A stretch of 64,000 bases of DNA from Thiodiazotropha sp040506705 (GTDB lineage Bacteria > Pseudomonadota > Gammaproteobacteria > Chromatiales > Chromatiaceae), in NCBI GenBank assembly GCA_040506705.1, contig JBEVWG010000024.1, forward strand, positions 44,921 to 108,920, written 5' to 3'. The notes beneath the pieces are model-generated. The model was not told where the DNA came from and did not search any database. It saw only the letters and a program-made list of their open reading frames with translations. The position numbers and the translations under genes were made by a program. Below are positions 43,660 through 52,856 of the stretch, in pieces. How positions within the stretch are numbered: position 1 is the first letter of the stretch; every line of letters begins with the position of its first letter.

Positions 43660-44322
43660 TTACTGTGTATCAATCTCAACAGACTGAATAACTTCAGTTT
43701 CTCGCTTCGATGCATCAATCCATTCAATGATGCTCGGATGATTCAATACACTCTTCATATATCTCTCTTCAATGGCTGGAAGAGGAATACTATAACCATA
43801 AAACCGAATGGCTATAGGCGCAAACATAGCGTCAGCTATGGTAAATTCACCAAATAACCATTCACCTCTGTTTTTATGCGCATTTCTGCACATTCTCCAA
43901 AGCCAGCAGATTCGCTCTATCTCCTTAGATGTACCTTGTGATAGCGTGATGGTGTTGAATTTTTTGCGGCAATTCATAGGTAGTTCACTTCTGACATGGA
44001 AATAGCTTGAGTGCATCTCTGAACAGATGGATCTAGCTATAGAGCGCTCTTGGGGATCGACTGGCCATCCATGGTTTTCAAGATACTGCTCTGATATATA
44101 TTCGAGAATGGATAAAGAGTCCCATATGAGCAACTCATTGTCTTTCAATATCGGAACTTTGTAGTCTGAATTGTAATCAGATAACTCTTCGTCTGTTGTT
44201 TGTGTAAAGAGCGCAACCTTTTTCTCTTGGAAGTCTATATGATGATGCTTCAACAATATCCAGGGCCTGAGTGACCAGGATGAATAGTTTTTATTCCCTA
44301 TTATGAGCGTTAGGTTTGACAT
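43660..44322 (-). CDS. Glutathione S-transferase family protein
   Basis: A 220-aa cytosolic GST. The thioredoxin-like N-domain (1-80) has NYSSWSLRPWILLK, with the Ser typical of this bacterial subfamily, cis-Pro VPILKD and the IWDSLSILEYI glutathione-binding Ser. The helical C-domain has GEFTIADAMFAPIAIRF with the conserved N-cap Asp. It conjugates or reduces substrates with glutathione; the physiological substrate is unknown. It is isolated from its neighbours. The start has no strong ribosome site. Confidence 0.9.
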   Translation of the reverse strand: MSNLTLIIGNKNYSSWSLRPWILLKHHHIDFQEKKVALFTQTTDEELSDYNSDYKVPILKDNELLIWDSLSILEYISEQYLENHGWPVDPQERSIARSICSEMHSSYFHVRSELPMNCRKKFNTITLSQGTSKEIERICWLWRMCRNAHKNRGEWLFGEFTIADAMFAPIAIRFYGYSIPLPAIEERYMKSVLNHPSIIEWIDASKRETEVIQSVEIDTQ

Positions 44323-44523
44323 ATGTTAAGCCTTTATTCGTATTTGTAGATCAGAACAACGGCAACGCTTGTAAACTACAATTTGTATAAATAGATTTAA
44401 GTGCAGAGATTTAAATATTATAAATAAACACAGATTTAATCTGTCGTGGTTTGTATAACTAGGCGCTTACTTTGATAGGAAGAGTTTAGGCACTCAATTT
44501 AACTAAAAAAAGTTCGCATATAA

Positions 44524-44650
44524 AATAGGACGTAGGATGCGGTGAGGCACGAACCGCATCAATAACAGAATGCAGCGATTCACAAACATCAATGATGCGG
44601 TTCATGCCTCACCACATCCTTCGTAATAATCTTACCGTACGTTACGAGTT
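44524..44650. repeat. 127-bp repeat, copy 1
   Basis: Starts AATAGGACGTAGGATGCGG and ends GTACGTTACGAGTT. Inside, GATGCGGTGAGGCACGAACC and its near-complement form long arms. It is over 90 percent identical by eye to copy 2 at 45801-45927. Confidence 0.85.
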
Positions 44651-44847
44651 GGTACTTGGACTGGGGTGCCAATCATCGGCTTTAGCATGATGGCTGCGGA
44701 TGTCAGCTCAGGTAGGCGAGACGGTTGAGCTCATACGAAGGGTTAATCGGAATTAGATCACTTAGCAGAAATAGAATCGGTTCCATGAGTCATTAGCTCA
44801 TTGATAATAGAGTGGGGTGAGTGAAACTAATCTAAACATATATTACT

Positions 44848-44891
44848 TGGTGGGCTCACTAAGACTCGAACCCAGGGTCAAGGGATTCTGA
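44848..44891 (-). repeat. Duplicated 3' end of tRNA-Ile2 (putative attachment-site remnant)
   Basis: Read on the minus strand it ends in TTCGAGTCTTAGTGAGCCCACCA-like T-arm, acceptor and CCA. It matches the 3' 44 nt of the intact tRNA at 45928-45971 with about eight differences. The 5' half is absent. This is the footprint left when an element integrates into a tRNA 3' end. The 1.08 kb between the two copies would be the decayed island. Confidence 0.65.
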
Positions 44892-45140
44892 TTTTACCTA
44901 AAGAACAATAAGTTATTGTTAAGTAAGAGAAAGTTACCCTATTCTAGCGAAACTGAAAGAACATTATATACAGTAACTTAGCGTAATTTGGCGTAGATGG
45001 GCAAAACTAACGGATGTACCGCTGCTGTACCAGGTCCGGCTTTTACGCGCGCCCATTAAGGACGACCGTGGGAATGGACGGCGGAGAAGGTGATAGCTAT
45101 AGTAGTAAGAGGTATTACCTTTGACTATAGAGGTCGTAGT

Positions 45141-45419
45141 ATGGCTAAAGCAACATCCATCAAGCTTGATGACGAGTTGAAAGGGCGTGTTCAGCGCCTG
45201 GCGGAAGCACGTCGACGCTCGTCGCACTGGATCATGCGCGAGGCTATTGCTCAGTACGTCGAGCGCGAGGAAGCACGCGAGAGCTTCAAGCAAGAAGCCT
45301 TGGCCTCCTGGGCGGCCTACAAGGAAACGGGCCGCCACCTGACCGGCGAGGAAGTTCGCACCTGGCTGAGCACCTGGGGCACCGATGACGAAACGGTGGT
45401 GCCTGAGTGCCACGAGTAA
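45141..45419 (+). CDS. ParD/CopG-like ribbon-helix-helix antitoxin
   Basis: A 92-aa protein. The ribbon-helix-helix domain (1-45) shows ATSIKLDDELKGRVQRLAEA and SSHWIMREAIAQYVEREE; the C-terminal part is acidic and would wrap the toxin. ATG at 45141 follows GAGG at 8 nt. Its G+C content is clearly higher than its surroundings, consistent with transfer. Its stop overlaps the start of a broken parE remnant, the usual antitoxin-first arrangement. The antitoxin looks intact but has no functional toxin partner here. Confidence 0.85.
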   Translation: MAKATSIKLDDELKGRVQRLAEARRRSSHWIMREAIAQYVEREEARESFKQEALASWAAYKETGRHLTGEEVRTWLSTWGTDDETVVPECHE

Positions 45420-45461
45420 TTGTTACCGAAGGCGCAGCAGAAGGAGGCAGGCTATTCATGA
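45407..45461 (+). pseudogene. Internally deleted ParE-type toxin
   Basis: GTG at 45407 overlaps the antitoxin stop and reads MPRVIVTEGAA, the normal ParE/RelE N-terminus of this family. Shortly after, in another frame, the DNA reads QKEAGYS-stop, the normal C-terminal end of the same family. About 80 codons between them are gone. It is a dead toxin produced by one internal deletion. Confidence 0.7.
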
Positions 45462-45800
45462 AAACCAACCAAAGCTACGAGGACAGTCAGAGCGCCGAGG
45501 TAGATCGGTAAAAGATTAGCGGTGAAAGCCCGCTACTTGATAAGCAATAGCGATCTGCAAGACCCCGAGTCATAGGCCTGGTGCATGTGCAGATGTCTTT
45601 TGTGCGGAACTTGGGAGATCCTGTCTATCACTGAGGAGAGTACCGTTGGAGGAAAGCGCAAGCATTAGCTCCTCGAAATAGCGTTCCACTCTGTGTCAAA
45701 CGGGTTGGCTGACATTTTAGTGGGCAGGTGTCGAGTAATGGGGGGGCTGCCTCATACCACAACAGGATTCACATTGGTTGGCATCTGGCATTTGTTTTTG
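45462..45800. other. Region without a supportable gene
   Basis: About 340 nt inside the decayed island. No open frame with a start and motif is seen. Some segments (around 45560-45660) look like former mobile-element sequence but cannot be assigned. Confidence 0.4.
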
Positions 45801-45927
45801 AATAGGACGAAGGATGCGGTGAGACACGAACCGCATCAATAACAGAATGCAGCGATTCACAAACATCAATGATGCGGTTCATGCCGCAAAACATCCTGCG
45901 TAATAAGCTTACCGCACGTTACGAGTT
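45801..45927. repeat. 127-bp repeat, copy 2, abutting tRNA-Ile2
   Basis: Same element as 44524-44650. Its last base is immediately next to the CCA end of the intact tRNA, so it sits exactly at the tRNA 3' boundary. Confidence 0.85.
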
Positions 45928-46004
<77 letters not shown>

Positions 46005-46021
46005 GAAAACGGCGGGATTTT

Positions 46022-46064
46022 AGCAGATAGCAACACCTTTGGTATAGGTGGTGTTGCTACTGCT
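46022..46064 (-). terminator. Large hairpin between rpoD and tRNA-Ile2
   Basis: On the minus strand AGCAGTAGCAACACC pairs imperfectly with GGTGTTGCTATCTGCT around a 12-nt loop, 11 nt after the rpoD stop. It is a probable terminator for the rpsU-yqeY-dnaG-rpoD block. The T-run is short. Confidence 0.6.
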
Positions 46065-46075
46065 ATCCGTATTTT

Positions 46076-47917
46076 TTAATCGTTATCGAGGAAACTGCGA
46101 AGTCTGTCGGAGCGGGAAGGGTGACGCAATTTGCGTAGTGCCTTAGCTTCGATCTGACGGATGCGCTCTCGGGTGACGTCGAACTGCTTGCCAACCTCTT
46201 CGAGGGTGTGGTCGGTGTTCATGTCGATACCGAAACGCATGCGCAACACTTTGGCTTCGCGGCTGGTAAGGCCGGCGAGCATGTTTTGGGTTGCTTCTCC
46301 AAGTCCTTCTGCGGTGGCAGACTCGATTGGGGATACCACGCCGGAATCTTCAATGAAGTCACCCAGGTGGGAATCTTCGTCGTCACCAATCGGGGTCTCC
46401 ATGGAGATCGGCTCTTTGGCGATCTTCAATACCTTGCGGATTTTGTCCTCTGGCATCTCCATACGCTCTGCCAGTTCTTCCGGGGTGGCCTCGCGACCCA
46501 TCTCCTGGATCATCTGGCGCGAAATGCGGTTGAGCTTGTTGATTGTCTCAATCATGTGCACTGGAATACGGATAGTACGGGCCTGATCCGCAATGGAGCG
46601 GGTGATGGCCTGACGAATCCACCAGGTGGCGTAGGTTGAGAACTTGTAGCCGCGACGGTATTCGAACTTATCTACTGCTTTCATCAAGCCGATGTTGCCT
46701 TCCTGGATCAGGTCGAGGAACTGCAGGCCACGGTTTGTGTACTTCTTGGCGATAGAGATAACCAGTCGCAGGTTGGCTTCGACCATCTCTTTTTTGGCTC
46801 GACGAGCCTTCGCTTCACCAATCGACATTTTGCGATTGGTCTCTTTGATTTCGCTGATGGTCAGCTGGCAGTCGCTTTCGATGGAGACAAGACGCTTTTG
46901 CGCGCGCAGGATCTCCTCTTCGTGCTCTTTCAGAGCCTCAGCATAGGATTTGCCGCTGTTGATCTGTGCGCCAATCCAATCAAGGTTGGTCTCATTATCT
47001 GGAAATGAGGAGATGAACTCTTTACGTGGCATGCGAGCTTTGTTCACGCAGAGCTGCATGACAATACGCTCTTGATTACGAATGCGCTCAATGATGTCTC
47101 GCAGGGTGTAAACCAGCAGGTTGAATGTTGCGGGCACCAATTTGAACTCTAGAAATGTCTCGGAGACCGAGTCTGCTGCTTTCTGGGTTTTAGCGCCGGA
47201 GCGGCCGTGCTTCTTGAGGGCTGTGCATAGCGTGTTGTAACGTTTGCGCAGCTCTTTGGCTTTGGCTGCAACCTCTTCAGGATCTGGACCGGTGTTTTCC
47301 GGTTCCTCGTCCTCATCATCGTTGCTGTTATTGTCGTTGTTGGCCTCGGCGTTCTCTTTCAATGCCTGAGGCTGTACAGGGGTAGGGATCTCATCTGGTT
47401 CGTTGGGGTCGATGAATCCACTGGTGATATCAGCCAGTCTGGCTTCGCCTTCTTCTACCTTCTCCAGTTGTGTGCAGAGCAGATTAACTGTCGTCGGGAA
47501 GGTGGCCAGGGCTGCAGAGACTTGATTCAGTCCCTCTTCGATGCGCTTGGCAATGCGTAGCTCACCTTCACGAGTGAGTAGCTCCACTGTACCCATTTCA
47601 CGCATGTACATGCGCACCGGGTCGGTGGTACGTCCAAATTCACTGTCAACGCTTGCAAGAGCCGCCGCTGCAGCTTCAGCCGCATCTTCATCGGCCGAAA
47701 CGGCATTGTCACTGAGGTTTGTGTCTTCTAAGTCAGGGGCAGACTCATGGACAGTGATACCCATATCGTTGATCATCCTTATGATGTCTTCGATCTGTTC
47801 GGGCTCAACTATACCTTCAGGTAGGTGATCGTTAACTTCCGCGTAGGTGAGGAAACCTTGTTCCTTACCTTTTGCAATCAGTTGTTTTAATTGAGATTGC
47901 TGCTGTTCCTGGTTCAT
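46076..47917 (-). CDS. rpoD: RNA polymerase primary sigma factor RpoD
   Basis: A 613-aa sigma-70. The N-terminal region 1.1 is followed by region 1.2 (FGRTTDPVRMYMREMGTVEL), a non-conserved acidic insert (about 190-215), region 2 with FLDLIQEGNIGLMKAVDKFE and YKFSTYATWWIRQAITRSIA (core binding and -10 recognition), region 3 and region 4 with TLEEVGKQFDVTRERIRQIE (-35 recognition helix). Length and order match gammaproteobacterial RpoD. It is last in the classical macromolecular-synthesis operon, 102 nt after dnaG. Confidence 0.98.
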   Translation of the reverse strand: MNQEQQQSQLKQLIAKGKEQGFLTYAEVNDHLPEGIVEPEQIEDIIRMINDMGITVHESAPDLEDTNLSDNAVSADEDAAEAAAAALASVDSEFGRTTDPVRMYMREMGTVELLTREGELRIAKRIEEGLNQVSAALATFPTTVNLLCTQLEKVEEGEARLADITSGFIDPNEPDEIPTPVQPQALKENAEANNDNNSNDDEDEEPENTGPDPEEVAAKAKELRKRYNTLCTALKKHGRSGAKTQKAADSVSETFLEFKLVPATFNLLVYTLRDIIERIRNQERIVMQLCVNKARMPRKEFISSFPDNETNLDWIGAQINSGKSYAEALKEHEEEILRAQKRLVSIESDCQLTISEIKETNRKMSIGEAKARRAKKEMVEANLRLVISIAKKYTNRGLQFLDLIQEGNIGLMKAVDKFEYRRGYKFSTYATWWIRQAITRSIADQARTIRIPVHMIETINKLNRISRQMIQEMGREATPEELAERMEMPEDKIRKVLKIAKEPISMETPIGDDEDSHLGDFIEDSGVVSPIESATAEGLGEATQNMLAGLTSREAKVLRMRFGIDMNTDHTLEEVGKQFDVTRERIRQIEAKALRKLRHPSRSDRLRSFLDND

Positions 47918-48019
47918 CTTCTACCTTGTTATCAGACGAGGTTGGGAATGCCGAGACTGAACTCGCCATATTAGCACATTTTTATATAGTTGCACTAGTT
48001 ACAGATAGGGTGGTTTAAA

Positions 48020-49789
48020 TTAAGATTCTGTATCATCCTGTTGTATCTTTCCTGGAAAACGCCGTTTTATCTCTTCAATCTGCTCTTCAGACAGCTCGCT
48101 GGGGGGTATATTCCCCAAATGTGGTCTGGCTTGTTTGTGATATTGTTCGTTCAACCTGTGAAGTGCGTCACGAAATTCTGCCTCTTGATCCATCCCTGGC
48201 AGGTCAAATTTATAGTTTGCCTGGGTTAATTTGTTGAGATGGGAGAAGTACTTTGTGTCACGCCACCGTTCTATCAAGGCTGCCTTACTAAGCGTAGGTT
48301 GCACTCGAATAATTTCAAGTAGTTGCTTCAATAACTCGATTCCAGGGTTATCCCAATTCTGCCACGTAGTGGGTACCTGATCTGCCACCTCATACACATG
48401 GGGATGATCCAGCAATAATGCAATAGCAGTTCGAATTGGTGTGGGTGCATGTGCCTTGGCTGGAGCGGTTGTGGCGCTGGGTGGTGGTGTGTGGTGACTC
48501 TGCTCTGATTGGCTGGTAGCCTGCAGATGGCCCTGTTTGAGCCCTACCAGCTCTTCCAGGCTTTGATACATCATTTGACGGAACACCCCTTTGGGTAACT
48601 TTTCCAGTAGGGGCTTGGCTAATTGAGTCAGCTTAGCGCGTCCATCAATTGACGCCATGTGGACTTGATCAGAGAGGTGCTGCAGTAGGAATTCCGATAG
48701 GGGTGTGGCCTGTTCGATGCGCTGCGCGAAGGCGTCGCTGCCCTCTTTGCGTACCTGAGTATCTGGATCCTCTCCCTGAGGAAGAAAGAGGAATCTCACT
48801 TCACGACCATCGCGCATCAGGGGTAAGCTGGTATTGAGCGCTTTCCAGGCTGCATCGCGACCTGCTCGGTCACCATCAAAACTGAAGACGACTTCGGAGC
48901 AGTTTCTGAATATCAGCTCCAGATGTTCCTGGGTGGTGGCTGTACCCAGCGTCGCAACGGCGTTATAGATGCCGTGCTGAGCCAGTGCAACCACGTCCAT
49001 ATAGCCTTCCACAACCAGCAGGTAGGTGATTTTCTGGTTGGCCTGACGTGCCTCATAGAGACCGTAAAGCTCTCTGCCTTTATGAAACAGCAGGGTTTCC
49101 GGGGAGTTCAGGTATTTTGGCTTATCGTCTCCCAGAACCCGGCCACCAAAGCCAATTGTTCTGCCTCGGGGATCCCTGATGGGGAAGGTGATCCGGTCTC
49201 TGAAGCGATCGTACTGTTTGTTGTTGCTCTCACTGAGTAGGCCGCATTTAAGGAGCTGACCCATGGTTGCGTTGTCGCTGCCCAGATTGCTGGCCAGGGT
49301 ATCCCAGCCGGGTGGGGCGTAGCCGATGCCGTAACTGGCTGCAATCTGGCCACTCATACCCCGTGATTTGAGGTATTCGATGGCGGTCGGCCCGTTGGTG
49401 TGGTGTTTGAGCTGGTGCTGGTAGAACTGGGCTACTTTTTCCATCAGTGCATAGAGTGGTCGTAAATCCGGACCTTGCTCGTGACTGCCCTCTCTGGGGA
49501 CTTCCAGGCCTGAGTGTTGTGCCAGCTCTTCCACTGCTTCCACAAAGCCAAGATTGTCATACTCCATGAGAAAACTGATGGCAGAGCCGTGGGCACCACA
49601 ACCAAAGCAGTGGTAGAACTGTTTTGTCGGACTGACAGTGAAAGAGGGGGTCTTTTCGTCGTGGAAGGGGCAGCAGGCCTGGAACTCCTTGCCGCTCTTC
49701 TTAAGTTGCACGCGCCTGTTGATGATATCGACGATATCAACGCGATTGAGCAATTGATCGATAAACTGTGCGGGGATCTTGCCTGCCAT
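48020..49789 (-). CDS. dnaG: DNA primase DnaG
   Basis: A 589-aa primase that makes RNA primers at replication forks. The N-terminal zinc finger (CPFHDEKTPSFTVSPTKQFY, then HCFGCGAHG) is followed by the catalytic TOPRIM domain (LVVEGYMDVVALAQHG and FSFDGDRAGRDAAWKAL) and a C-terminal helicase-binding domain (about 440-589). A short Ala/Pro/His linker lies near 430-445. Gene order rpsU-yqeY-dnaG-rpoD is conserved in many gammaproteobacteria. Confidence 0.98.
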   Translation of the reverse strand: MAGKIPAQFIDQLLNRVDIVDIINRRVQLKKSGKEFQACCPFHDEKTPSFTVSPTKQFYHCFGCGAHGSAISFLMEYDNLGFVEAVEELAQHSGLEVPREGSHEQGPDLRPLYALMEKVAQFYQHQLKHHTNGPTAIEYLKSRGMSGQIAASYGIGYAPPGWDTLASNLGSDNATMGQLLKCGLLSESNNKQYDRFRDRITFPIRDPRGRTIGFGGRVLGDDKPKYLNSPETLLFHKGRELYGLYEARQANQKITYLLVVEGYMDVVALAQHGIYNAVATLGTATTQEHLELIFRNCSEVVFSFDGDRAGRDAAWKALNTSLPLMRDGREVRFLFLPQGEDPDTQVRKEGSDAFAQRIEQATPLSEFLLQHLSDQVHMASIDGRAKLTQLAKPLLEKLPKGVFRQMMYQSLEELVGLKQGHLQATSQSEQSHHTPPPSATTAPAKAHAPTPIRTAIALLLDHPHVYEVADQVPTTWQNWDNPGIELLKQLLEIIRVQPTLSKAALIERWRDTKYFSHLNKLTQANYKFDLPGMDQEAEFRDALHRLNEQYHKQARPHLGNIPPSELSEEQIEEIKRRFPGKIQQDDTES

Positions 49790-49861
49790 AATTATCAGAT
49801 GGCCGCTTGTGTAGTGGTGGCAAGGATAACCGAATATTCGGTGGGCTGCCTCAGCTGCTTA

Positions 49862-50305
49862 TCAACCAGCCAGCTTCTGTTTGACCAGGGCGCTTACTTT
49901 GCCCATATCGGCGCGCCCCTGCATCTCAGGCTTGAGCTTGCCCATGACCTTGCCCATGTCCTGCATGCCAGCGGCACCGACTTCCTGGATGGTGCTTTCG
50001 ATCATGCTGGATATCTCATCTTCGTCGAGACCGGCAGGCAGGTAGTCCTGGATGATGGCGATTTCACGCTTCTCCTGGTCTGCCAGCTCCTGGCGTCCAG
50101 CAGATTCGTATTGATCTACCGAATCCCGGCGCTGCTTGATCATTTTGTCCAGGATGGCTAGAACCTGACTGTCGTCAAGTTCTATTCTCTCATCCACCTC
50201 ACGCTGTTTGATGGCAGAGGTGATCAGCCGCAAGGTGCCCAAACGGGCCTTATCCTTGGCTTTCATGGCCACCTTGACATCATCTTGGATGCGGTTTTTC
50301 AACAT
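49862..50305 (-). CDS. GatB/YqeY domain protein
   Basis: A 147-aa helical protein of the YqeY family, related to the tail domain of the amidotransferase subunit GatB. Visible signatures are KDKARLGTLRLITSAIKQRE, QRRDSVDQYESAGRQELADQ, EIAIIQDYLPAGLDEDEI and the C-terminal GKLKPEMQGRADMGKVSALV. tRNA binding is suspected for the family, but the biological role is not firmly known. It lies between rpsU and dnaG, 24 nt after rpsU and 72 nt before dnaG. Confidence 0.93.
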   Translation of the reverse strand: MLKNRIQDDVKVAMKAKDKARLGTLRLITSAIKQREVDERIELDDSQVLAILDKMIKQRRDSVDQYESAGRQELADQEKREIAIIQDYLPAGLDEDEISSMIESTIQEVGAAGMQDMGKVMGKLKPEMQGRADMGKVSALVKQKLAG

Positions 50306-50329
50306 GAGGGATAGCTACTGGTCAGAAGA

Positions 50330-50545
50330 TCAGTATTGACGTTCGAAACGACGGCTCTCACGTGAGACCTTTTTCAGGTTACGCTTAACAGCAGCGGCTG
50401 CTTTGCGCTTGCGTTCCCAGGTGGGTTTTTCATAGAACTCACGGCGACGGACTTCGGCAAGTACGCCAGCCTTCTCGCATGAGCGCTTGAAACGACGCAT
50501 AGCAACTTCAAAAGGTTCGTTCTCTTTAACGTGTACGTTAGGCAT
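50330..50545 (-). CDS. rpsU: 30S ribosomal protein bS21
   Basis: A 71-aa highly basic protein identical in layout to bS21: MPNVHVKENEPFEVAMRRFK, SCEKAGVLAEVRRREFYEKP and an Arg/Lys-rich end. It is needed for base pairing during initiation on the 30S. It is first gene of the operon with yqeY, dnaG and rpoD, and divergent from tsaD with a 120-nt shared promoter region. Confidence 0.98.
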   Translation of the reverse strand: MPNVHVKENEPFEVAMRRFKRSCEKAGVLAEVRRREFYEKPTWERKRKAAAAVKRNLKKVSRESRRFERQY

Positions 50546-50665
50546 CTATGATGTATCCTCGCTTGTTTTAAGCTTCGCCGATCGATCGAAAGGCGGGAAT
50601 TCTACTCATTGCTACCCCGGTTTGCAAAGGGGTTGTGTAAAAAAATCGGGTTAAATCCACTCTAT

Positions 50666-51697
50666 ATGCGTATTTTAGGTATTGAAACCTCCTGTGACGA
50701 GACCGGCGTTGCTATTTTCGACCATCAGCAGGGGTTGCTGGCGGAAGCTCTACATAGTCAGATTGCTATTCATTCAGAGTATGGGGGGGTGGTGCCGGAG
50801 CTGGCCTCCCGGGACCATGTGAGAAAGGTACTGCCTCTGATTCGTCAGCTTTTCGCTGATGCCGGCATCGAGCCTGAGAGTCTCGATGGGGTGGCCTACA
50901 CAACCGGGCCGGGTCTGGTTGGTGCTTTGATGGTTGGGGCATCGGTGGGAAGAAGTCTGGCCTGGTCCTGGGGGATTCCTGGGATTGGTGTTCATCATAT
51001 GGAGGGGCATCTGCTGGCACCGATGCTTGAAGCTGAGCCGCCGGCATTTCCATTTATCGCCATGTTAGTCTCTGGAGGACATACCCAATTGGTTGAGGTG
51101 CAGGGGGTAGGGCGTTATCAATTAATGGGAGATACACTGGATGATGCCGCAGGTGAGGCTTTCGACAAGACTGCAAAGCTACTGGAATTGCCCTATCCAG
51201 GTGGACCTGAACTCTCAAAACTGGCTGAGCTGGGTGACCCGAAACGTTATCGTTTTCCCCGACCAATGACTGACCGTCCCGGTCTCGATTTCAGTTTCAG
51301 TGGACTGAAGACCTTTGCCTTGAATACCCTGCAGACGGCAACTAAAGAGGAGGGTGGCTCACTTTCAGATCAGACCCGTGCAGATATCGCCCGTGCTTTT
51401 GAAGAGGCGGTGGTGGATACCTTGCTAATCAAATGTCGTCGCGCAGTACGTCAAAGCGGAATCACACGCCTGATCATGGCCGGTGGAGTGAGCGCCAATC
51501 AGCGCTTGCGAGCGCGTATTGGGGAGATGATGGAGAAGGAAGGCGGTGCTGCTTACTATCCCAGACCAAGGTTTTGTACCGACAATGGGGCGATGATCGC
51601 CTACGCCGGGTGCCAGCGTTTGATGGCGGGAGAGCGTGCTGATTTGAGCTTTTCAGTCACTCCGAGATGGCCGATGGATGAGCTTAGAGGCTTGTAA
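50666..51697 (+). CDS. tsaD: tRNA t6A threonylcarbamoyltransferase subunit TsaD
   Basis: A 343-aa protein that transfers threonylcarbamoyl to A37 of ANN-decoding tRNAs with TsaB and TsaE. ASKHA-fold motifs are visible: MRILGIETSCDETGVAIFD, metal-binding HHMEGHLLAPM, SGGHTQLVEV, DDAAGEAFDKTAKLL and AGGVSANQRLR. The ATG at 50666 matches family N-termini; an upstream frame from 50609 adds a non-homologous leader. No clear ribosome site is visible. Divergent from rpsU, as in many gammaproteobacteria. Confidence 0.97.
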   Translation: MRILGIETSCDETGVAIFDHQQGLLAEALHSQIAIHSEYGGVVPELASRDHVRKVLPLIRQLFADAGIEPESLDGVAYTTGPGLVGALMVGASVGRSLAWSWGIPGIGVHHMEGHLLAPMLEAEPPAFPFIAMLVSGGHTQLVEVQGVGRYQLMGDTLDDAAGEAFDKTAKLLELPYPGGPELSKLAELGDPKRYRFPRPMTDRPGLDFSFSGLKTFALNTLQTATKEEGGSLSDQTRADIARAFEEAVVDTLLIKCRRAVRQSGITRLIMAGGVSANQRLRARIGEMMEKEGGAAYYPRPRFCTDNGAMIAYAGCQRLMAGERADLSFSVTPRWPMDELRGL

Positions 51698-51710
51698 CAC
51701 GCCGTACCCC

Positions 51711-51810
51711 GGGGTCGGAGTCGAATCGAGGGCGGAGTGGCTTGCTAGGGAAGTGCACATGCGTTTTTTCGAGGTAAATTCACGATGCAGGCGCTCTCGA
51801 CTCCGACCCC
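51711..51810. mobile_element. 100-bp MITE with 14-bp perfect terminal inverted repeats
   Basis: GGGGTCGGAGTCGA (51711-51724) is perfectly inverted at 51797-51810. The interior includes TTTTTTCGAGGTAAATTCAC followed by GATG, which looks like the leader and start of a RAYT/IS200-like transposase whose body is deleted. It lies in the convergent gap between tsaD and epmB and could also terminate both. Confidence 0.75.
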
Positions 51811-51815
51811 TGATG

Positions 51816-52856
51816 TTAAATAGGCGTTTTTGATGCTTCCCCGGCGATTTCACGAACCATTTTTGGTACCAGGTAACCGGGTAGTCGTTGCAGCAGTTGC
51901 TGTTTGAGATCTTCTGCGATCTGTTGTTCCACTTCGAAGTGGGCAGCGCCGGAAACCCGGTCGAGCAGGTGGAGGTAGTAGGGCATGATGCCGACTTCAA
52001 ACAGCCTCTCACTCAAACTTACCAATGTTTCTGCGTCATCATTGACCCCTTTTAGAAGTACCGATTGATTCAGCAGCGTGATGCCAGAGCGCTTCATCAG
52101 GCTACACGCCTCTGCCACTGCTGGGGAGAGTTCCCTGGGGTGGTTGACGTGTAGCACCATAACCGTTTGCAACGGGGTATCCCTCAATAGGTTGAGCAAC
52201 GCTGGCGTGATCCGTTGGGGTAGTACCGCGGGAAGGCGGGTGTGCAGTCGCAGGCGTTTGAGTTGCGGCAGGGCGTGTAACTGCTGCAGCATGTTGCTGA
52301 GGCGCTGATCATTGATCATTAAAGGGTCGCCGCCGCTGAGAATCACCTCGTTGATTGAGGGCTGCTTCTTCAGGTAATCGATGATCTGCTGCCACTGCTG
52401 TGGGGTTGCTGTACCGTTCTGGTATGGATAGTGACGTCGAAAACAGTAGCGACAGTGTATGGCACAGGCCCCGGTGGCCAGTATAAGCACCCGGCCCTGG
52501 TACTTATGCAGCAGTCCAGGTTGCTGTTTTGCTACCAGGTCGCCAACCGGATCGGCAACGAAACCGGGGGATTCAATCATCTCTTCACTGCAGGGGAGAA
52601 CTTGCTGTAGTAAGGGGTCGTCCGGGTCTCCCTTGTTCATCAGAGCAGCGTATTCCCTGGGCAGCTTGATAGAAAATTGGCGCTGGGCCTGGGTTGCGCT
52701 GAAGGCGTGATCAGGATCGAGTTGCAGATACGCCAGCAGGCTTGTCAGGTCGCTAAAGCCCTGGGATAGAGCATCTTGCCACACTGATCCCTGCACACCG
52801 GCTCTCGACTCAGGTATGATGTGCGCCGCAATTGAATTGTTTCGTGAGGATGACAT
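51816..52856 (-). CDS. epmB: EF-P beta-lysylation radical SAM aminomutase EpmB
   Basis: A 346-aa lysine 2,3-aminomutase-type radical SAM enzyme that makes (R)-beta-lysine for EF-P. Motifs are CAIHCRYCFRRHYPY (the CxxxCxxC cluster), EVILSGGDPLMINDQRL, TRLPAVLPQRI and the LLKGVNDDAETLVSL strand. The N-terminal MNKGDPDDPLLQQVLP block is EpmB-specific. The ATG at 52856 shares its CATG with the divergent efp start, which leaves no promoter; a start near GTG 52796 is likelier by homology with shorter N-termini. Together with efp and epmA it completes the EF-P modification set. Confidence 0.95.
   Translation of the reverse strand: MSSSRNNSIAAHIIPESRAGVQGSVWQDALSQGFSDLTSLLAYLQLDPDHAFSATQAQRQFSIKLPREYAALMNKGDPDDPLLQQVLPCSEEMIESPGFVADPVGDLVAKQQPGLLHKYQGRVLILATGACAIHCRYCFRRHYPYQNGTATPQQWQQIIDYLKKQPSINEVILSGGDPLMINDQRLSNMLQQLHALPQLKRLRLHTRLPAVLPQRITPALLNLLRDTPLQTVMVLHVNHPRELSPAVAEACSLMKRSGITLLNQSVLLKGVNDDAETLVSLSERLFEVGIMPYYLHLLDRVSGAAHFEVEQQIAEDLKQQLLQRLPGYLVPKMVREIAGEASKTPI

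Larger units (their letters stand above)
44323..45140. other. Decayed intergenic/island region
   Basis: No intact gene. It holds the 127-bp repeat copy 1 and the tRNA-Ile2 3'-end duplication, both listed separately. The stretch 44900-45060 could be eroded island sequence but no integrase is readable. Confidence 0.5.

Noticed and set aside
44964..45413. Long minus-strand frame covering the antitoxin gene
   Set aside because: It is the reverse of a high-G+C RHH gene with clear homology on the plus strand; no start signal or motif.
45480..45720. Possible 5' end of a group II intron or other retroelement
   Set aside because: A few G-rich hairpin-like blocks look suggestive, but no domain V, no reverse transcriptase frame and no boundary could be identified.
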